Of a DNA stretch of 64,000 nt, positions 40,064-51,503 are shown in pieces. Both the position numbers and the translations under genes were made by a program. Source of the DNA: Rhizoclosmatium globosum (Eukaryota; Chytridiomycota; Chytridiomycetes; Chytridiales; Chytriomycetaceae); the NCBI GenBank assembly GCA_002104985.1, contig MCGO01000037.1:310001-374000 (forward strand), written 5' to 3'. The notes beneath the pieces were generated by a model. That model was not told the DNA's origin. It ran no database searches and saw only the letters and a list, made by a program, of their open reading frames with translations. Position 1 is the stretch's first letter, and each line of letters opens with the position of its first letter.

Positions 40064-43000
40064 ATGCCACACAGCCACCTCAGAGACGGCTCAATGCCTG
40101 CCGATGATGACGATGATGATTATGAGGAAGACAACGAAGACAACCCACACCCACTCAATCGACCCGTCCCTCGAAGGCCCTCCCTCACAGCCCCAATCAG
40201 ACACAGCTCCCACTCGCACTCGCACTCCCACTCAAACACCGCTCAAAACAACGGCCAATCAGCAACAACAGTCCAGCCACTCAATATCGAAACAGACATC
40301 GACGACGACAACTCGGACGTGTACATCTCAGACGAGGAAGAAGAAGACGACGACGACGACGACGAGGACCACGACAACGAAGAAGAAGACCGCGAACAGA
40401 GAACTCAGAGAATATCGTCACTGTCGAGAGATCCCTCGGTCACTCCTTCCTCCGATGGCGACGCCACAATCTCTCACAGCTTTGCTTCCTCCTCTTCAAA
40501 GGACTTGGCGGTTCCTCTCTTGAAACTCGCTCCTGCTCGTCCTAATAGTATCCTGGTTGACCCAGCAGTCGTAGATTCCATGTTTAATAGGATGCGTTCA
40601 AAGTCTGCACTCAACAACAGAGAAAGTACTGAGAATACCACTTCTATTTCTTCCCTTACTCGGAAACGCGCTCCTTCAGCCTCTCCTGCTGTCTCTCCCA
40701 ACGAGTTCTCTGTTTCTGCTAACGAAAAGTCCTCAAAATCACCCACATCCCCTCTCAATGATTCTCAACCCCGAATTTCATTGACTCCAACTCCAACAAC
40801 TTCCTCTGTATATCCCACTGCTGCTGTCAAACCTTCCTCTGTTCATGATGCTAGTTCTGCCCATTCCGCCCATACTGCAGAGTCTGCCGAATCATCAAAC
40901 TCAAAAAAGAAGCCTGCTCCGACGTCCTACTTCCAAAAACTAGGATTTGGTACTAAAGTGAGTATAGTTCGGATTTACTGGAAGCAGCGAAACGAGTGTA
41001 GCGAGCGAAAAGCAAATTACAGCGATATTACAAAATACTCTGGAGGAATTATGACAAAAGAAAATGACATGAACGAAGTAACTCAAAATCGTGGTAGCAC
41101 TCATTTTCGAACTTTGATCCACTCATAACCTTTATAGACAAAACCCCAATCCCAACTGCAGCCATCAACATCCCATCAAATGAGCTTCAAACTGGGGCGA
41201 AGAACCGATACAGTGGACACAGCTGTAGTCGATGGCGAAGATGGTGCCTCTCAGCACTCTGGCAAAACCGGAAAGAGTGGCGGCAAAACCACCTCCAAAT
41301 TCCGAAAGTCTCCTGCAAAAGTCACAAAGAATAACAACGTCGGATACATCAGTGTGCGAGCCAAAAACAAGAGTGCAATCGAACTGTCAAGGCTCAAAAA
41401 AATTCAAATGATTGCTGGAAACTTGGCTGCACCTTCAAACACTGCATACCCTATAATTGCTGCTCGTAACGATCCAGACCATCCTCATATCCCAGTTACG
41501 GGCTCAATTCTTACTATGAAATTCTCAAATGGTGGAAAGTTTTTGGCTACCGGTGGTGCAGATTGCATTCTGCGAGTTTGGATTGTGAGTTCACATGGTT
41601 CTGGCGGTGTAACCACTCCTGCTGTCCCCACAATTCCCGAATCCCCAACAGTCATCAGCCAACCTGCTTCACCTTCAAAGCACCACGGCCCATCGTCACT
41701 TGCCGACAGTCTTGGTCCAAAGCTATCCCGAAATATGACGACAGGAGTACCAAAATCAGCGTCTGGTCACTTATTGGGCAAGAAAATGTCCATGGCTGCA
41801 AATTCAAAAGAAGATTCTACACAGAATGCCCACTTACCCAACTTTTCCCAGTTCCTGGGTCCTTCAGCACATCGGACATTTCATGGGCATACAGGCCCGA
41901 TTCTGGACCTTTCATGGTCAAAAGCTAATTTCATTGCAACGGCCAGTGCAGACAAGACAGGTACTTTATCAATATTAAATTGCACTCTCGACTCACTCAC
42001 AACTTGACTCTTTATGTTCAGTTCGCCTTTGGCACCTCCTAAGCGCGTCATGCCTCAAAATTTTTGCACATCATACACCTGTGAGCGCAGTCCGATTTCA
42101 TCCCAACGACAATACCCACTTTGTGAGCGGTGGTGGTACATCCACACACGCACGCCTCCGTCTATGGAATATACCTGAAAAGCGTGTCAAGCATTGGGTC
42201 GTCATCTCCAAAACTGCAACAAATGTCCAAACCGCCGCATCAGCTGCAGAACCTGCGGCCCCAACTGGAGCCGCCAACGTTCCCGGCAGCGCGTCTTACA
42301 GTCCTTTCATCACCGCGCTCGAATTCAGTCACGACGGCAAACTTATCATCACAGGTACTTCGGAAGGAAGTCTTTACTTCCACGAATTCAACGAACTCCG
42401 GTACAACACGCTCGTGGACCTCGCACCCATGGTCAGCACACGACACTTCCGTGTAACAGGAATCGAGAGCCTCGTAGGCGGGTTCGGAGGGAAATACAAT
42501 GAAGAATCAAACACAGACTCGGGATACATTCTCGTAACAGCCACTGATTCTCGTGTGCGGCTGTTTAACCTCCGCGATAAGAGTCTTGTTCGCCGGTATC
42601 GTGGTCCTGATATCAGTAAAATGGGATGTATGCGTGCGGTGGGGAGCGTTGATGGACGGTTCGCGATATGTGGAAGTGAAGACGCACGTGTGTATGTCTG
42701 GGACTTGGATCCGAATAGTACCGCGAATGTTCCTACTATCGCACCCATGCGAAGTACAGGTGATAAAGGCGGTGTACCATATTCCAAGAGTTTTGATGAC
42801 AGTGTGGAGGGGAATGTCGTTACGACTGCAGTTGGTGGCAAAAGTGCGCTTAGTGGTGTGTTTTCAGAGTTGATGCATTGGGATCAGACGCGGTTTGGAC
42901 AGTATGAACGGTTTACTGCGTCTGATTGCTCGATTACGGCTGCAGTGCTAGCTCCACCTTGTGTGAGGACTTTATTAGGTTTGGATATACCTAATGGTCA

Positions 43001-44243
43001 TGGACACTTGAGTGGTGCGTTTATAGTCGTGGCTGATGTGATGGGTAATTTACATGTCTATGAAAATGAAGTGCCATTCTGGCTTCAAAATCAAGGGAAG
43101 GACGGCGGAGCTGTGAAAGGAACTCCTGAGCTTAAGATTGATATCGTTGGGTCGGAACCTGAGAAGAAAATTGGAGAGCGTCGTAATATAACCTTGCCTG
43201 GCGCACTGCAGACCACAGACTCTTTGTTGGTGGAATCACCCGAAGAATATTCACCGATTAGTCCTACTATCGATGGACTTCAGCATGATGGACCTACAAG
43301 AAAATCAAAATCTACAGACACAAATGCAACACTGGTTGATGTGTTTGGAGGTGTGTCCAAAGACATATATTTCCTTCCCAAGTTGAGTACCAAGAAGGAA
43401 GCTCCGCCACCGGAAGTTCCCCAGTTTGTGATTTCTCCAACAGCAGATGGAAGCTTGGGACTTCCATACGTTCCTCAGCCGCATGGGTCTCGACGTCGCT
43501 CCTATTCGGCTGGAGCCGCTACTGGATTAGAGTCAGAGCCAACACCCTCATCTCCGACAACGGGAAGACGGATGAAGCGAAGCGAAACGTCCAACTCAGA
43601 GTTTAAACAAGGTTCAACGTCAAAGTCAATATTGGGGAAGTTGCGTGGATCTTCCAAAACCGTGTCACATTCAAGGTTGGACACGGGTGTTACGACTACA
43701 ACATCTTCTTCCCATCATTCTGGGTTTTCAGGAGCAGCTACTGCCGCAATCCATGCTACGGGAATCATTTCTGGTATCTTAACTCGTATTCGAGGAAATA
43801 CTGAAGGTTCACACGCACGTTCAAATACTGTTGGATCGGATGGAGCCGCAGCAGCCACAAATCAGAGTACGCCATCATCATCTCGCGCTTCTCCTGGAAA
43901 AATTGCATTAGTTCCGTTGAAGGCGAGTGACTCTGACACCGCCGCTAAACCACTCGGATCCAAAAAGTCTCTTGATAATCTTCGTCGAGGAGCGTTCCAA
44001 AGCAATCATTCTTTGGCAGATATGAGTCCCGATATTTCTGCACCGCCGAGTCCCTTTATTGCAGGAAATTTGAGCACTTTCAGCCTTGGTCGTCAGCCGT
44101 CGAGACAACAGTCTGAAGCGAGACTTGATGTAGACAAAGAAGATGAACTACTGGTTTGTCCTCACTGCGGCAGTTCCAAGTTTTCCATGACTGTCAAGAA
44201 GCTTTTGATTTGTGTGGACTGTCACACCAAATTGGATGCTTAA
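40064..44243 (+). CDS. WDR44-like WD40 protein with C-terminal zinc ribbon
   Basis: Large WD40 protein of the WDR44/YMR102C type; WDR44 binds Rab11 on recycling endosomes. The N-terminal exon (40064-40957) is disordered with several Asp/Glu runs and a His/Ser stretch. An intron joins it to a basic segment and then NVGYISVRAKNKSAIELSRLKKIQ and ILTMKFSNGGKFLATGGADCILRVW, the first blade. Later blades: HTGPILDLSWSKANFIATASADKT | VRLWHLLSASCLKIF, FHPNDNTHFVSGGG, FSHDGKLIITGTSEGSL, GYILVTATDSRVRLFNLRDKSLVRRY, GRFAICGSEDARVYVWDLD. A Ser/Pro-rich tail follows, then CPHCGSSKF...LICVDCHTKLDA, a four-Cys zinc-ribbon-like end. The first coding exon could begin further upstream (about 39714). Introns about 40958-41138 and 41960-42021. 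Confidence 0.82.
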
Positions 44244-44355
44244 CACAACTTTCAGCATTTGTTTATACCATTTACCTGTTCTTTTTTTTCAAATAAAGTA
44301 ATTACACTTTCAATCCAATTTGTGGCGCGAGGGCTCTGAAGCCCGTTCCAAAAAT

Positions 44356-45510
44356 ATGACAGCAACCACCTCTCCAGTGCCAACTTTCCAACTCACCTCC
44401 TTCTCAATATCTTCGCCGGATGTGAAAGGAGAAGAACCAGTAGCTCCACATCGAATCAGTCTCTCCGAAATGGACACTGGCAAATTCGCAATGCTCGGGT
44501 CGCTCATGATCGTTGGAATGGAAACAGCCCTCTTCCCACTGAACACAATCCAAACAATCATAATGTCTCAACGAACAAAGTTAAAAGTTCAAAATACATT
44601 CAAAACAACATACGAAATCGTCCGAACGGAAGGCATTTTGCGGTTATGGCGAGGGATTGTTCCGCAGACGATTGGAGCTCTTCCTGGACAGGCATGCTAC
44701 TATCTAGCATACGAAACAATGCATGAGAAGATTGGAGAGACGTTCCCATCGCTGGAGGCTGGTTCCTTCTTGCGTGGGTTTATGGCTGGAGCATGTGCTG
44801 ATCTTGCAGGAGGCATCTTTTATGTCCCTGCTGACATTGTTGCACAACGGCTTCAGATTCAAAATAGCCATAGTTTGAGCTTTTCGCATAACAAAAGGTA
44901 ATCCGTGGTTTTGGGATCTGACTGACCATTTTCCAATTTAGGCTCTATAAAGGTGGCTGGGACGTGTGTAAAAAGATTGTTCAAAATGAGGGGCCATTTG
45001 GATTCTGGAGGGGATACGCTGGATACGTGACTGCATTTGCACCTGCCTCAGCTGTTCAGTGGGGGGTTTATGAACTCTGCAAAATACTGCTGTTTCCCTT
45101 TATGGCACGTTTGAATTTCAAGAACTCGGAGAATCTTGCGATTCCACTCAGTGGAGCTATAGCAGGAGTTTGTGCAGTTGAGTTCAGACATGTTAAAATT
45201 ATATGATTTTTAACTTTCGTTGTTTAGTTGACAGCGAATAATCCTCTGGAAGTTATGCGAGTCAGGATGCAAGTCATGGAGAGCAGGAATAAGCAGGATG
45301 CCGAAGTGATAAAGCGGGGCTACTGGTATTTAGGTCTTCAGATATACCGGAAAGAAGGAGTACGAGGTTTGTAACTAACATGAGCTCAAATTGCATCTGA
45401 CATAACAATTAGCGTTTTATCGAGGGTTAACGGCGCGGCTGTTAACGACACTTCCGGGAATAATCGTTGCAATGACTGGATACGAATATATCAAAGACAT
45501 TTCAACGTGA
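44356..45510 (+). CDS. Mitochondrial carrier, SLC25A44-like
   Basis: Inner-membrane mitochondrial carrier with three repeats of about 100 residues. Repeat 1: LFPLNTIQTIIMSQRTKL. Repeat 2: FYVPADIVAQRLQIQ, the divergent second signature of the SLC25A44 subfamily (branched-chain amino acid import in animals). Repeat 3: NNPLEVMRVRMQVME. The segment FGFWRGYAGYVTAFAPASAVQWGVYE is also typical. Start at 44356 (MTATTSPVPTFQL) lies upstream of the MDTGKFAMLGSLMIVGMETALF helix. Introns are at about 44899-44941, 45178-45228 and 45367-45412. Ends GYEYIKDIST at 45510, 33 bases before the convergent unknown gene. Substrate inferred only from subfamily resemblance. Confidence 0.85.
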
Positions 45511-45543
45511 TGAATATTGTTAATAAAGAGTTTGTATTTAATG

Positions 45544-46496
45544 TCAGATTTCAGTGTTGGTCATACTCCATTGAGTTAGAATGTCCTTCGCTTTCTCCAA
45601 CAAAACGAGAGTTTCATCAACAATTTCCGGCTTAAATAGACTTTCCTTTCTTTCATCATCTTCTTCCAAACACTTTTGCAGTTCCTCGGCCCCTCCTCTG
45701 GCGTGCAAAATGCGTGCGATCAGCTCATGTAGTTTTACAAACTTCATTTCAGGTAAATCATATGCTGTAAGCCTCCCAATAAATAGAACTTGATTCAGTG
45801 ACGTTGAGTAAATGGGTTCACCGTTTACTACCGTGACAGGGGAGCGGCCAGTGTCAATGTCCGCCAGAAGGTCATTGTCCACAACTTGCCTCGCAAAGTA
45901 ATCCATTATGCAAGAACTGTTGCGTTGTTTCATCTCAATATACCACAAATATTCTCTAAAATACACGCTTGGTACATGACTGAGATATATTGAGTTTCCA
46001 CAGTGGTCCAGATTAGAAAAAAAGGACTCATCAAGCTCGGGAATCAATCGTTGAATAAATTCAGTTGTTGACTTTGGTTGATTTGTGAGACTAAGAGGAA
46101 CGATTTGCACAGAGTTGAATATCTTTCCTCGTTTTCCCGTCAATACACATTTCCATTCATCTCTACTACATACTTTGTCAGGGACACTATTGCGGATAGG
46201 TAAAAGAGTACAGGGTGGTGTCCTTGATACAAACGGGAAAAAGTGAAATTTTGGCTTGGAGTTGCCAAAAAAGGACTCAGGAAGTATCTGTCATAGTTGA
46301 GGGCAAGATCGTGCAGGCTAGTGGCAGTATTGATCTGCGAAGCCACAGTTTGCTTGAATCGATGAAATATCTCATTTCCTTCAATATGAAGAACATAGTC
46401 AAGGCCATACAGCATTGCATATAGTGTCTTATAAGTTCTTTCTTCGGTTGGACTGATACTGGCCAGGGTGATGGATGCCATGGCAACAGAATCCAT
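45544..46496 (-). CDS. Uncharacterised protein of about 317 residues
   Basis: No family recognised. Single-exon reading apart from one frame break near 46140, where VVEMNGNV must join LTGKRGKIFNS; one added base does this. N-terminal part: MDSVAMASITLASISPTEERTYKTLYAMLYGLDYV, then HRFKQTVASQIN, LHDLALNYDRYFLSPFL and HHPVLFYLSAIVSLTKYVVEM. C-terminal part: LIPELDESFFSNLDHCGNSIYL, YLWYIEMKQRNSSCIMDYFARQVV, LHELIARILHARGG and a helical end LLEKAKDILTQWSM. Mostly alpha-helical, without signal peptide or membrane helix. The continuous open frames on either side of a single break support a real gene. Confidence 0.6.
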
Positions 46497-46663
46497 TGTG
46501 CTGTGTTTTTTTTCGTAAATGTTTCCAGATCTTATACGAAAGCAACATAAAATAGTTTTTAAAGTTTACAGCAATCTAATCCAGACTATATGAACTTTCG
46601 CTTTCATTGGAAATTAACTATAATTTATGACTTTAGAAATAAATTGTTTTTGGGATTGCACAA

Positions 46664-46734
46664 GCAATGATGGTTTAGTGGTATAATTATCGCCTGCCAC
46701 GCGGTAGTCCCGGGTTCGATTCCCGGTCATTGCA
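46664..46734 (+). tRNA. tRNA-Gly (GCC)
   Basis: The 71-nt sequence reads GCAATGATGGTTTAGTGG... to ...CGGTCATTGCA. Acceptor GCAATGA pairs with TCATTGC. Anticodon loop TGCCACG gives GCC. T arm CCGGG-TTCGATT-CCCGG is perfect, and the sequence is very close to eukaryotic tRNA-Gly(GCC). A TTTATTTT stretch follows. Confidence 0.95.
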
Positions 46735-47751
46735 TTTATTTTATGTTCTGATTTTGAGTTTTGGCTCTTTGCAATCGCTGTACTGTAATGGCATCCGCCC
46801 ACTTTTTTGCCATATATTGGTCTCTCTGCACCTCGCAATCTTTTGTTGATCAAAGTTTCAGCTTCATAGAAGCTAAATGGTCTATGCATTAATCCGATAC
46901 CGTTAATATTTGAGATGCATATGTCCCAGTCCACTGGAAATCGACAGAACTAGTTATCAGAATCACTAGTTATCAGAATCAAGCAACAATATTGCGAGAA
47001 CGGAGTAGGCTGCCATATACAAACGTGACATATAACATATGGAATTTATTAATCAGACAAGTAAACACGACATCAGCTGTAATACTTTATACGATTGAAA
47101 CATTAATGTTTCACGTTCCGAGGAATCTCACAAGATGGAGAGGAGATACAGATTATAAAACGAAATTATAAAAGGAAGGCAAATGGCTTAGTGAGCGCAC
47201 GTATAATAGTTGCAACATTATTCCAGAAGTTGAGAAAAAGAGCAGGGTATCACTCAAAAATAAAATTCTTTTACAAAGAGGAAGTGAAGGAAATGCTCCG
47301 GTTGTGAGAGTCTTAATAAAACGTGAGGAGATGGCAAACGATGTTATCATCGCAAAGAACAGATTTTATTTTTATTTTTATTTTGTCAGTTTAACAACAT
47401 AATTAATAGACGAGTAATAAGGCAGAGGATTGAGAATAGCGATCAGCAGAGAGCAGCGGAATTGTTCAATTGCAATCAGACGTTTCTGACACCAAATCAC
47501 AGGAGTTCGAGGAAGTAACCAACAAGCTACAACTGAAGGACAACAAGCGGTTTCTAAATCGAAGAAGGAAGTTCACAGACTTCATATTGGGAATCTGTAC
47601 CATAAAATATTGGGAACCTGTAAACCAAATGCCAGCAAATTTAATATGAAATTAAAACCTGGAAGAAATGATACAGAGACAGGATAAAAGAAGAAGAGTG
47701 AACAGAAATCGTCAACGCAAAACAGAACACATTGAATAGAGATAAAAAAAA
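46735..47751. other. tRNA-cluster spacer without recognisable genes
   Basis: About 1 kb of AT-rich sequence. Open frames on both strands are short and without motifs. It includes a perfect 16-bp tandem duplication at 46949-46980 and purine-rich stretches near 47200-47350 and 47640-47750 similar in composition to those near 7650-7750. Confidence 0.5.
46949..46980. repeat. Perfect 2 x 16-bp tandem repeat
   Basis: The unit ACTAGTTATCAGAATC occurs twice in direct succession. Short, isolated, no flanking feature. Confidence 0.8.
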
Positions 47752-47825
47752 TGTTCTCGCCCAGGTTCGAACTGGGGACCACCAGTGTGTTAGACTGGTG
47801 TGATAACCTACTACACCACGAGAAC
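47752..47825 (-). tRNA. tRNA-Val (AAC)
   Basis: The 74-nt sequence reads GTTCTCGTGGTGTAGTAGG... to ...GGGCGAGAACA. Acceptor GTTCTCG pairs with CGAGAAC. Anticodon stem CCAGT/ACTGG encloses loop CTAACAC, so the anticodon is AAC. T arm CCCAG-TTCGAAC-CTGGG is perfect. Eight T residues follow immediately. It starts four bases after the tRNA-Lys end. Confidence 0.95.
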
Positions 47826-47829
47826 AGAG

Positions 47830-47902
47830 AGCCCAACGTGGGGGTCGAACCCACAACCTTGAGATTAAGAGTCTCACGCTCTACCGATTGAGCTAGCTAG
47901 GC
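47830..47902 (-). tRNA. tRNA-Lys (CTT)
   Basis: The 73-nt sequence reads GCCTAGCTAGCTCAATCGG... to ...CCCACGTTGGGCT. Acceptor GCCTAGC pairs with GTTGGGC, including two G-T pairs. Anticodon stem TGAGA/TCTCA encloses loop CTCTTAA, so CTT. T arm GTGGG-TTCGACC-CCCAC. The discriminator is T, which is unusual. No T run lies between this gene and tRNA-Val, so they are probably co-transcribed. Confidence 0.93.
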
Positions 47903-48321
47903 TTGCTTTCCTTAAAATGGGAACTGACCATGATGAGCGCACCACACGGGACAATCATCCTCATTGGACATAGATTTCAAGCAGCCTCTACACGATTGGT
48001 TGAGATTGAGATAAGATGAGGGTTTAGAACGAGAACAGAGACTAGCCAAACCAATAAACGAGAGTGTGTTGAAGCAAACGAATCAGAGACAGGTCCCTTC
48101 AGTTTGGCTTTGGCGATATTCATTCTGGAGAACTGACTCGAGTAAAAGATCTAATAGGTATGACGAGACGTCTACAGGTTGCAACAACATTGAGGGTGCC
48201 AACGAGGTCAGAAGGAGGCCAAGCAAATTTCAAGTTTTCAATATGTATGGCAAAAGCAAACTACGATGCGTTGCCGAACCAAATCGGAGGGAGGAGTCTT
48301 TTTTCCTATGAAAAAATGATA

Positions 48322-48394
48322 TGGAGGACCTGGGCATTGATGCCAGTGCCTCTCGCATGCTAAGCGAGCGCTCTACCATTTGAGCTAGACCCCT
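48322..48394 (-). tRNA. tRNA-Ala (AGC), slightly degenerate
   Basis: The 73-nt sequence reads AGGGGTCTAGCTCAAATGG... to ...CCAGGTCCTCCA. Anticodon stem CTCGC/GCGAG with loop TTAGCAT gives AGC. The alanine identity pair G3-T70 is present. However, A1-C72 and T6-T67 in the acceptor and C-C in the T stem are mismatched, and the T loop is ATCAATG. A TTTTTT terminator follows about seven bases downstream. Probably functional, possibly a decaying copy. Confidence 0.75.
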
Positions 48395-48844
48395 GATATT
48401 TTAAGTTAGGGATACTTGACTTTCCAGGACTTAACATCTCTTACGCCCAATCTCAAACAAAGCGAACACAGTATTGTATCTCAACTTTTGCGGCCTTCTT
48501 ACTTGCCTCGAGGGCAAGGATCAAGGAGGAAACTGAAGTTGGGTTGAGGTACCTTTTCAATGGACATGCTTCGTCATAGAAAGAGACTGCCCCGAATGCT
48601 GACACTCACTGTGATGCTATTAGGATGAGACTGTGTTTTCTAGCTTCCCTTCCCAATTGTCAAGGTCTGGCTTGATGGCAGCTGGATGGTTGAGATTTTC
48701 TTCTAGAGCCTTGAGCATATAAGTAGAACGGAACGTTTACGCTATGGAAGTAGTGCGTTGAATTGTTGAGAAAGTAATTGATGGGTTCTTTTTTGTTGGT
48801 TGGATTGTTGTAAACAATTGGTATAGTCCTCTCTGTTCCTCAGA
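48395..48844. other. Spacer between tRNA-Ala and tRNA-Thr
   Basis: No open frame of note and no recognised motif. Confidence 0.5.
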
Positions 48845-48917
48845 GCCCTTATAGCTCAGTGGTAGTAGCGTTTCCCTCGTAAGGAAAAGGTCGACAGTTC
48901 AATCCTGTCTGGGGGCA
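48845..48917 (+). tRNA. tRNA-Thr (CGT), third copy with covarying T stem
   Basis: Same as the two minus-strand copies except two positions in the T stem: GACAG-TTCAATC-CTGTC instead of GACGG/CCGTC. The two changes compensate each other, keeping a Watson-Crick pair. A TTTT terminator lies a few bases downstream. Confidence 0.93.
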
Positions 48918-49068
48918 TAGCTTTTAGGTTGGTCAGTGGAAGAAGGGGTTGATGGAGGATAATCAAACCAAGGGCAGAAACTGTTCAAAATATGTATGCT
49001 ATAACTTTATTGGAGTAATAATAAAACTCCATATCCACTCCAATCAAACAAAACTCTCAAACACCGCC

Positions 49069-51452
49069 TCACTTATTCTTGGCAGCCTGAGCCTTCTTAA
49101 ACTCCTCCATCATTTGCGTCTGCACAAACGGCATCACAGGAACATGTCGCTTATACTCCATAGAGAACTCTCCCTTTCCTTGAGAAATACTTCTCAAATC
49201 CGTTGAAAATCCAAACATCTCGTTCAACGGGACTTCAGCGTTCACCTCAACGTACTCGTCACGGATCTCAGAGTCGTTGATGGTTCCCTTACGCTTGTTG
49301 AGTAAACCGATAACGCTTCCTTGGTATTCAACGGGTGCAGTGACATTGACGTCCATGACAGGTTCCAGAATTTGGGGACCCGCGCTCATGAAGGCTTCAC
49401 GGAAAGCACTGATGGCGGCGATCTTGAAAGCCAATTCACTGGAATCGACAGCGTGAGCAGCACCATCCTCCAAGACGAAGCGACAGTTTGTAACGGTAGC
49501 ACCGACAAGAGCTCCCTTCTCAACAGCTTCATAGAAACCTTTCTGAATAGCAGGAATGTAGTTTGCAGGAATGTTCATACCGACGGTTTCGTTGCTGAAT
49601 TCAACAGTCTCGCCCTTCTCGTTGGCCTCCTCCATTGGCTCAATGTATCCAACAACTTTACCAAACTGTCCAGACCTCCAGACTGCTTCTTGTGTGTGTA
49701 GTTGAATTCCGCTCTTGAAGTGATGGTTTCACGATAAGCGACTTGTGGCTTTCCAGTCACACATTCGGTGTTGTACTCTCGCTTCATACGTTCAACGTAA
49801 ATCTCCAAATGCAGTTCACCCATTCCAGAAATGATGGTTTGTTTGCTCTCCGCGTCAACGTGGACTTTGAAGGTAGGGTCTTCACGTTGGAATCGGTTCA
49901 AAGCCTTTCCAAAGTTGGGGCTTTCCTTTCCTTTTGGCTCGATGGACAGAGAAATGACAGGCTGTGGAACAAACATGGATGTCATTGTCAAGGCAGTAGT
50001 TCCGTCAGTGAAAGTATCTCCAGAAGCGCATTCAATTCCAAAGAGGGCACAGATTTCTCCCGATCCAACAGAGTCAACGTCCTCCATTTCGTTGGAGTGC
50101 ATACGCACCAATCGAGGAACCTTGACACGCTTTCCAGTACGAACGTTCACGATCCATTCACCCTTCTTGAGGGTTCCCTGGTAGATTCTGAGGTATGTCA
50201 ATTGTCCAAATCGGGATTCTTCGAGCTTAAAGGCGAGACCAACAAGTGGGTCGGACGAGGAGCATGAAAGCTGAACCTTTTCTTCGTTCTGTTTGGCATC
50301 CAGGGCATAGTTGGGGACGTGGTGTGGGGCTGGGAGGTATTGAATGACTCCATCAAGCATAGGCTGGACACCCTTGTTGTGGTATGCAGATCCCATAAAG
50401 ACAGGACAGAATTTAAGTCCAATAGTAGCACGACGAATGGCAGCAGCAAGCTGTTCACTGGTTGGAGTTTCTTCCATCAAAAAGAGCTCTCCAATTTCGT
50501 CATCAACGTTGGCAACAGTTTCAATCAATTCTTGACGCTTCTCGTTCACTTTCTCCATCAACGCAGCTGGAATATCCTTGGTAATGATCTTTTCACTGGT
50601 ATTCCACAGGTTAGTTTTCCTATAAAATCGCCAATTAAGATCCTCACCCCTTAGCTCCTTCATGGTAGTATGCCTTCATGTTCACAAGATCAACAACACC
50701 TTCCAGCTCGCTTTCAGCACCAATAGGAATCTGAACGGCGGCAGCAGTCAACTTGAGTTTCTGTCGCAACTGGTCAATGATTCTCCAAGGGTTAGCTCCT
50801 GCACGGTCCATCTTGTTGATGAAACAGATTCTGGGGACATTGTATCTCTTCATTTGTCTGTCGACAGTAATAGTTTGGGACTGGACACCTCCAACAGCAC
50901 AGAGAACCAAGATGGCAGAATCCAAGACTCTCAAAGCGCGTTCTACTTCAATAGTAAAATCGACGTGTCCTACAAGTTTTTTTTGGATCAGTTATACTGG
51001 CACTCAAAAGAGCCTTGAACAGCTGAACTCTCACCAGGAGTGTCAATAATGTTAATCGCATTGTCCTTCCAGGTAGCATACGTAGCAGCAGATTGAATAG
51101 TGATACCCTTCTCTCTCTCCAACTCCATAGAGTCCATCTTTGCACCGACACCGTCCTTTCCTCGCACTTCGTGAATGTCATCAATACGACCCGTGTAGTA
51201 GAGGATACGCTCTGTCAAGGTAGTCTTTCCCGAGTCAATGTGAGCCGAGATTCCAATGTTTCTGAGATGGTTGAGGCGATTCTGGAAGGAGAGCGATCAG
51301 TTTCATTCGTTTGACGTCGAACTTTGCAGGGTGAAAGAGCGAACCTCGTCACTTGGATCGATCTTTGCAACGGCCTCGGTTGAGTAACTCCGAACGACCA
51401 GGGTTCTCAGAGATCGGCCCAAAGCAGGTGCTCTGAAGAAGCGAGTGAGCAT
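49069..51452 (-). CDS. MEF1: Mitochondrial elongation factor G1
   Basis: Translational GTPase moving tRNA and mRNA on mitochondrial ribosomes. Start at 51452 gives a presequence rich in Arg and Ser with few acids ([24 protein letters not shown]). After an intron: [21 protein letters not shown] (P-loop), [15 protein letters not shown] (switch I), [20 protein letters not shown] (G3, joined across an intron), [11 protein letters not shown] (NKMD). Domains II-V follow: [60 protein letters not shown], and the C-terminal domain ending [15 protein letters not shown] frame break near 49674 ([19 protein letters not shown]) needs one extra base; because this segment is universally conserved the break is almost certainly an assembly error. 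Divergent from PAC4, 51 bases between start codons. Confidence 0.95.
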
Positions 51453-51503
51453 CGCAGACTATTCAAACAGAAAAACAGCAAACAAATCCCAACACCCTTT
51501 CAA

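Noticed and set aside
47153..47877. Minus-strand open frames in the tRNA cluster
   Set aside because: Those at 47582-47877 run straight through the tRNA-Val and tRNA-Lys genes; the other is low complexity.
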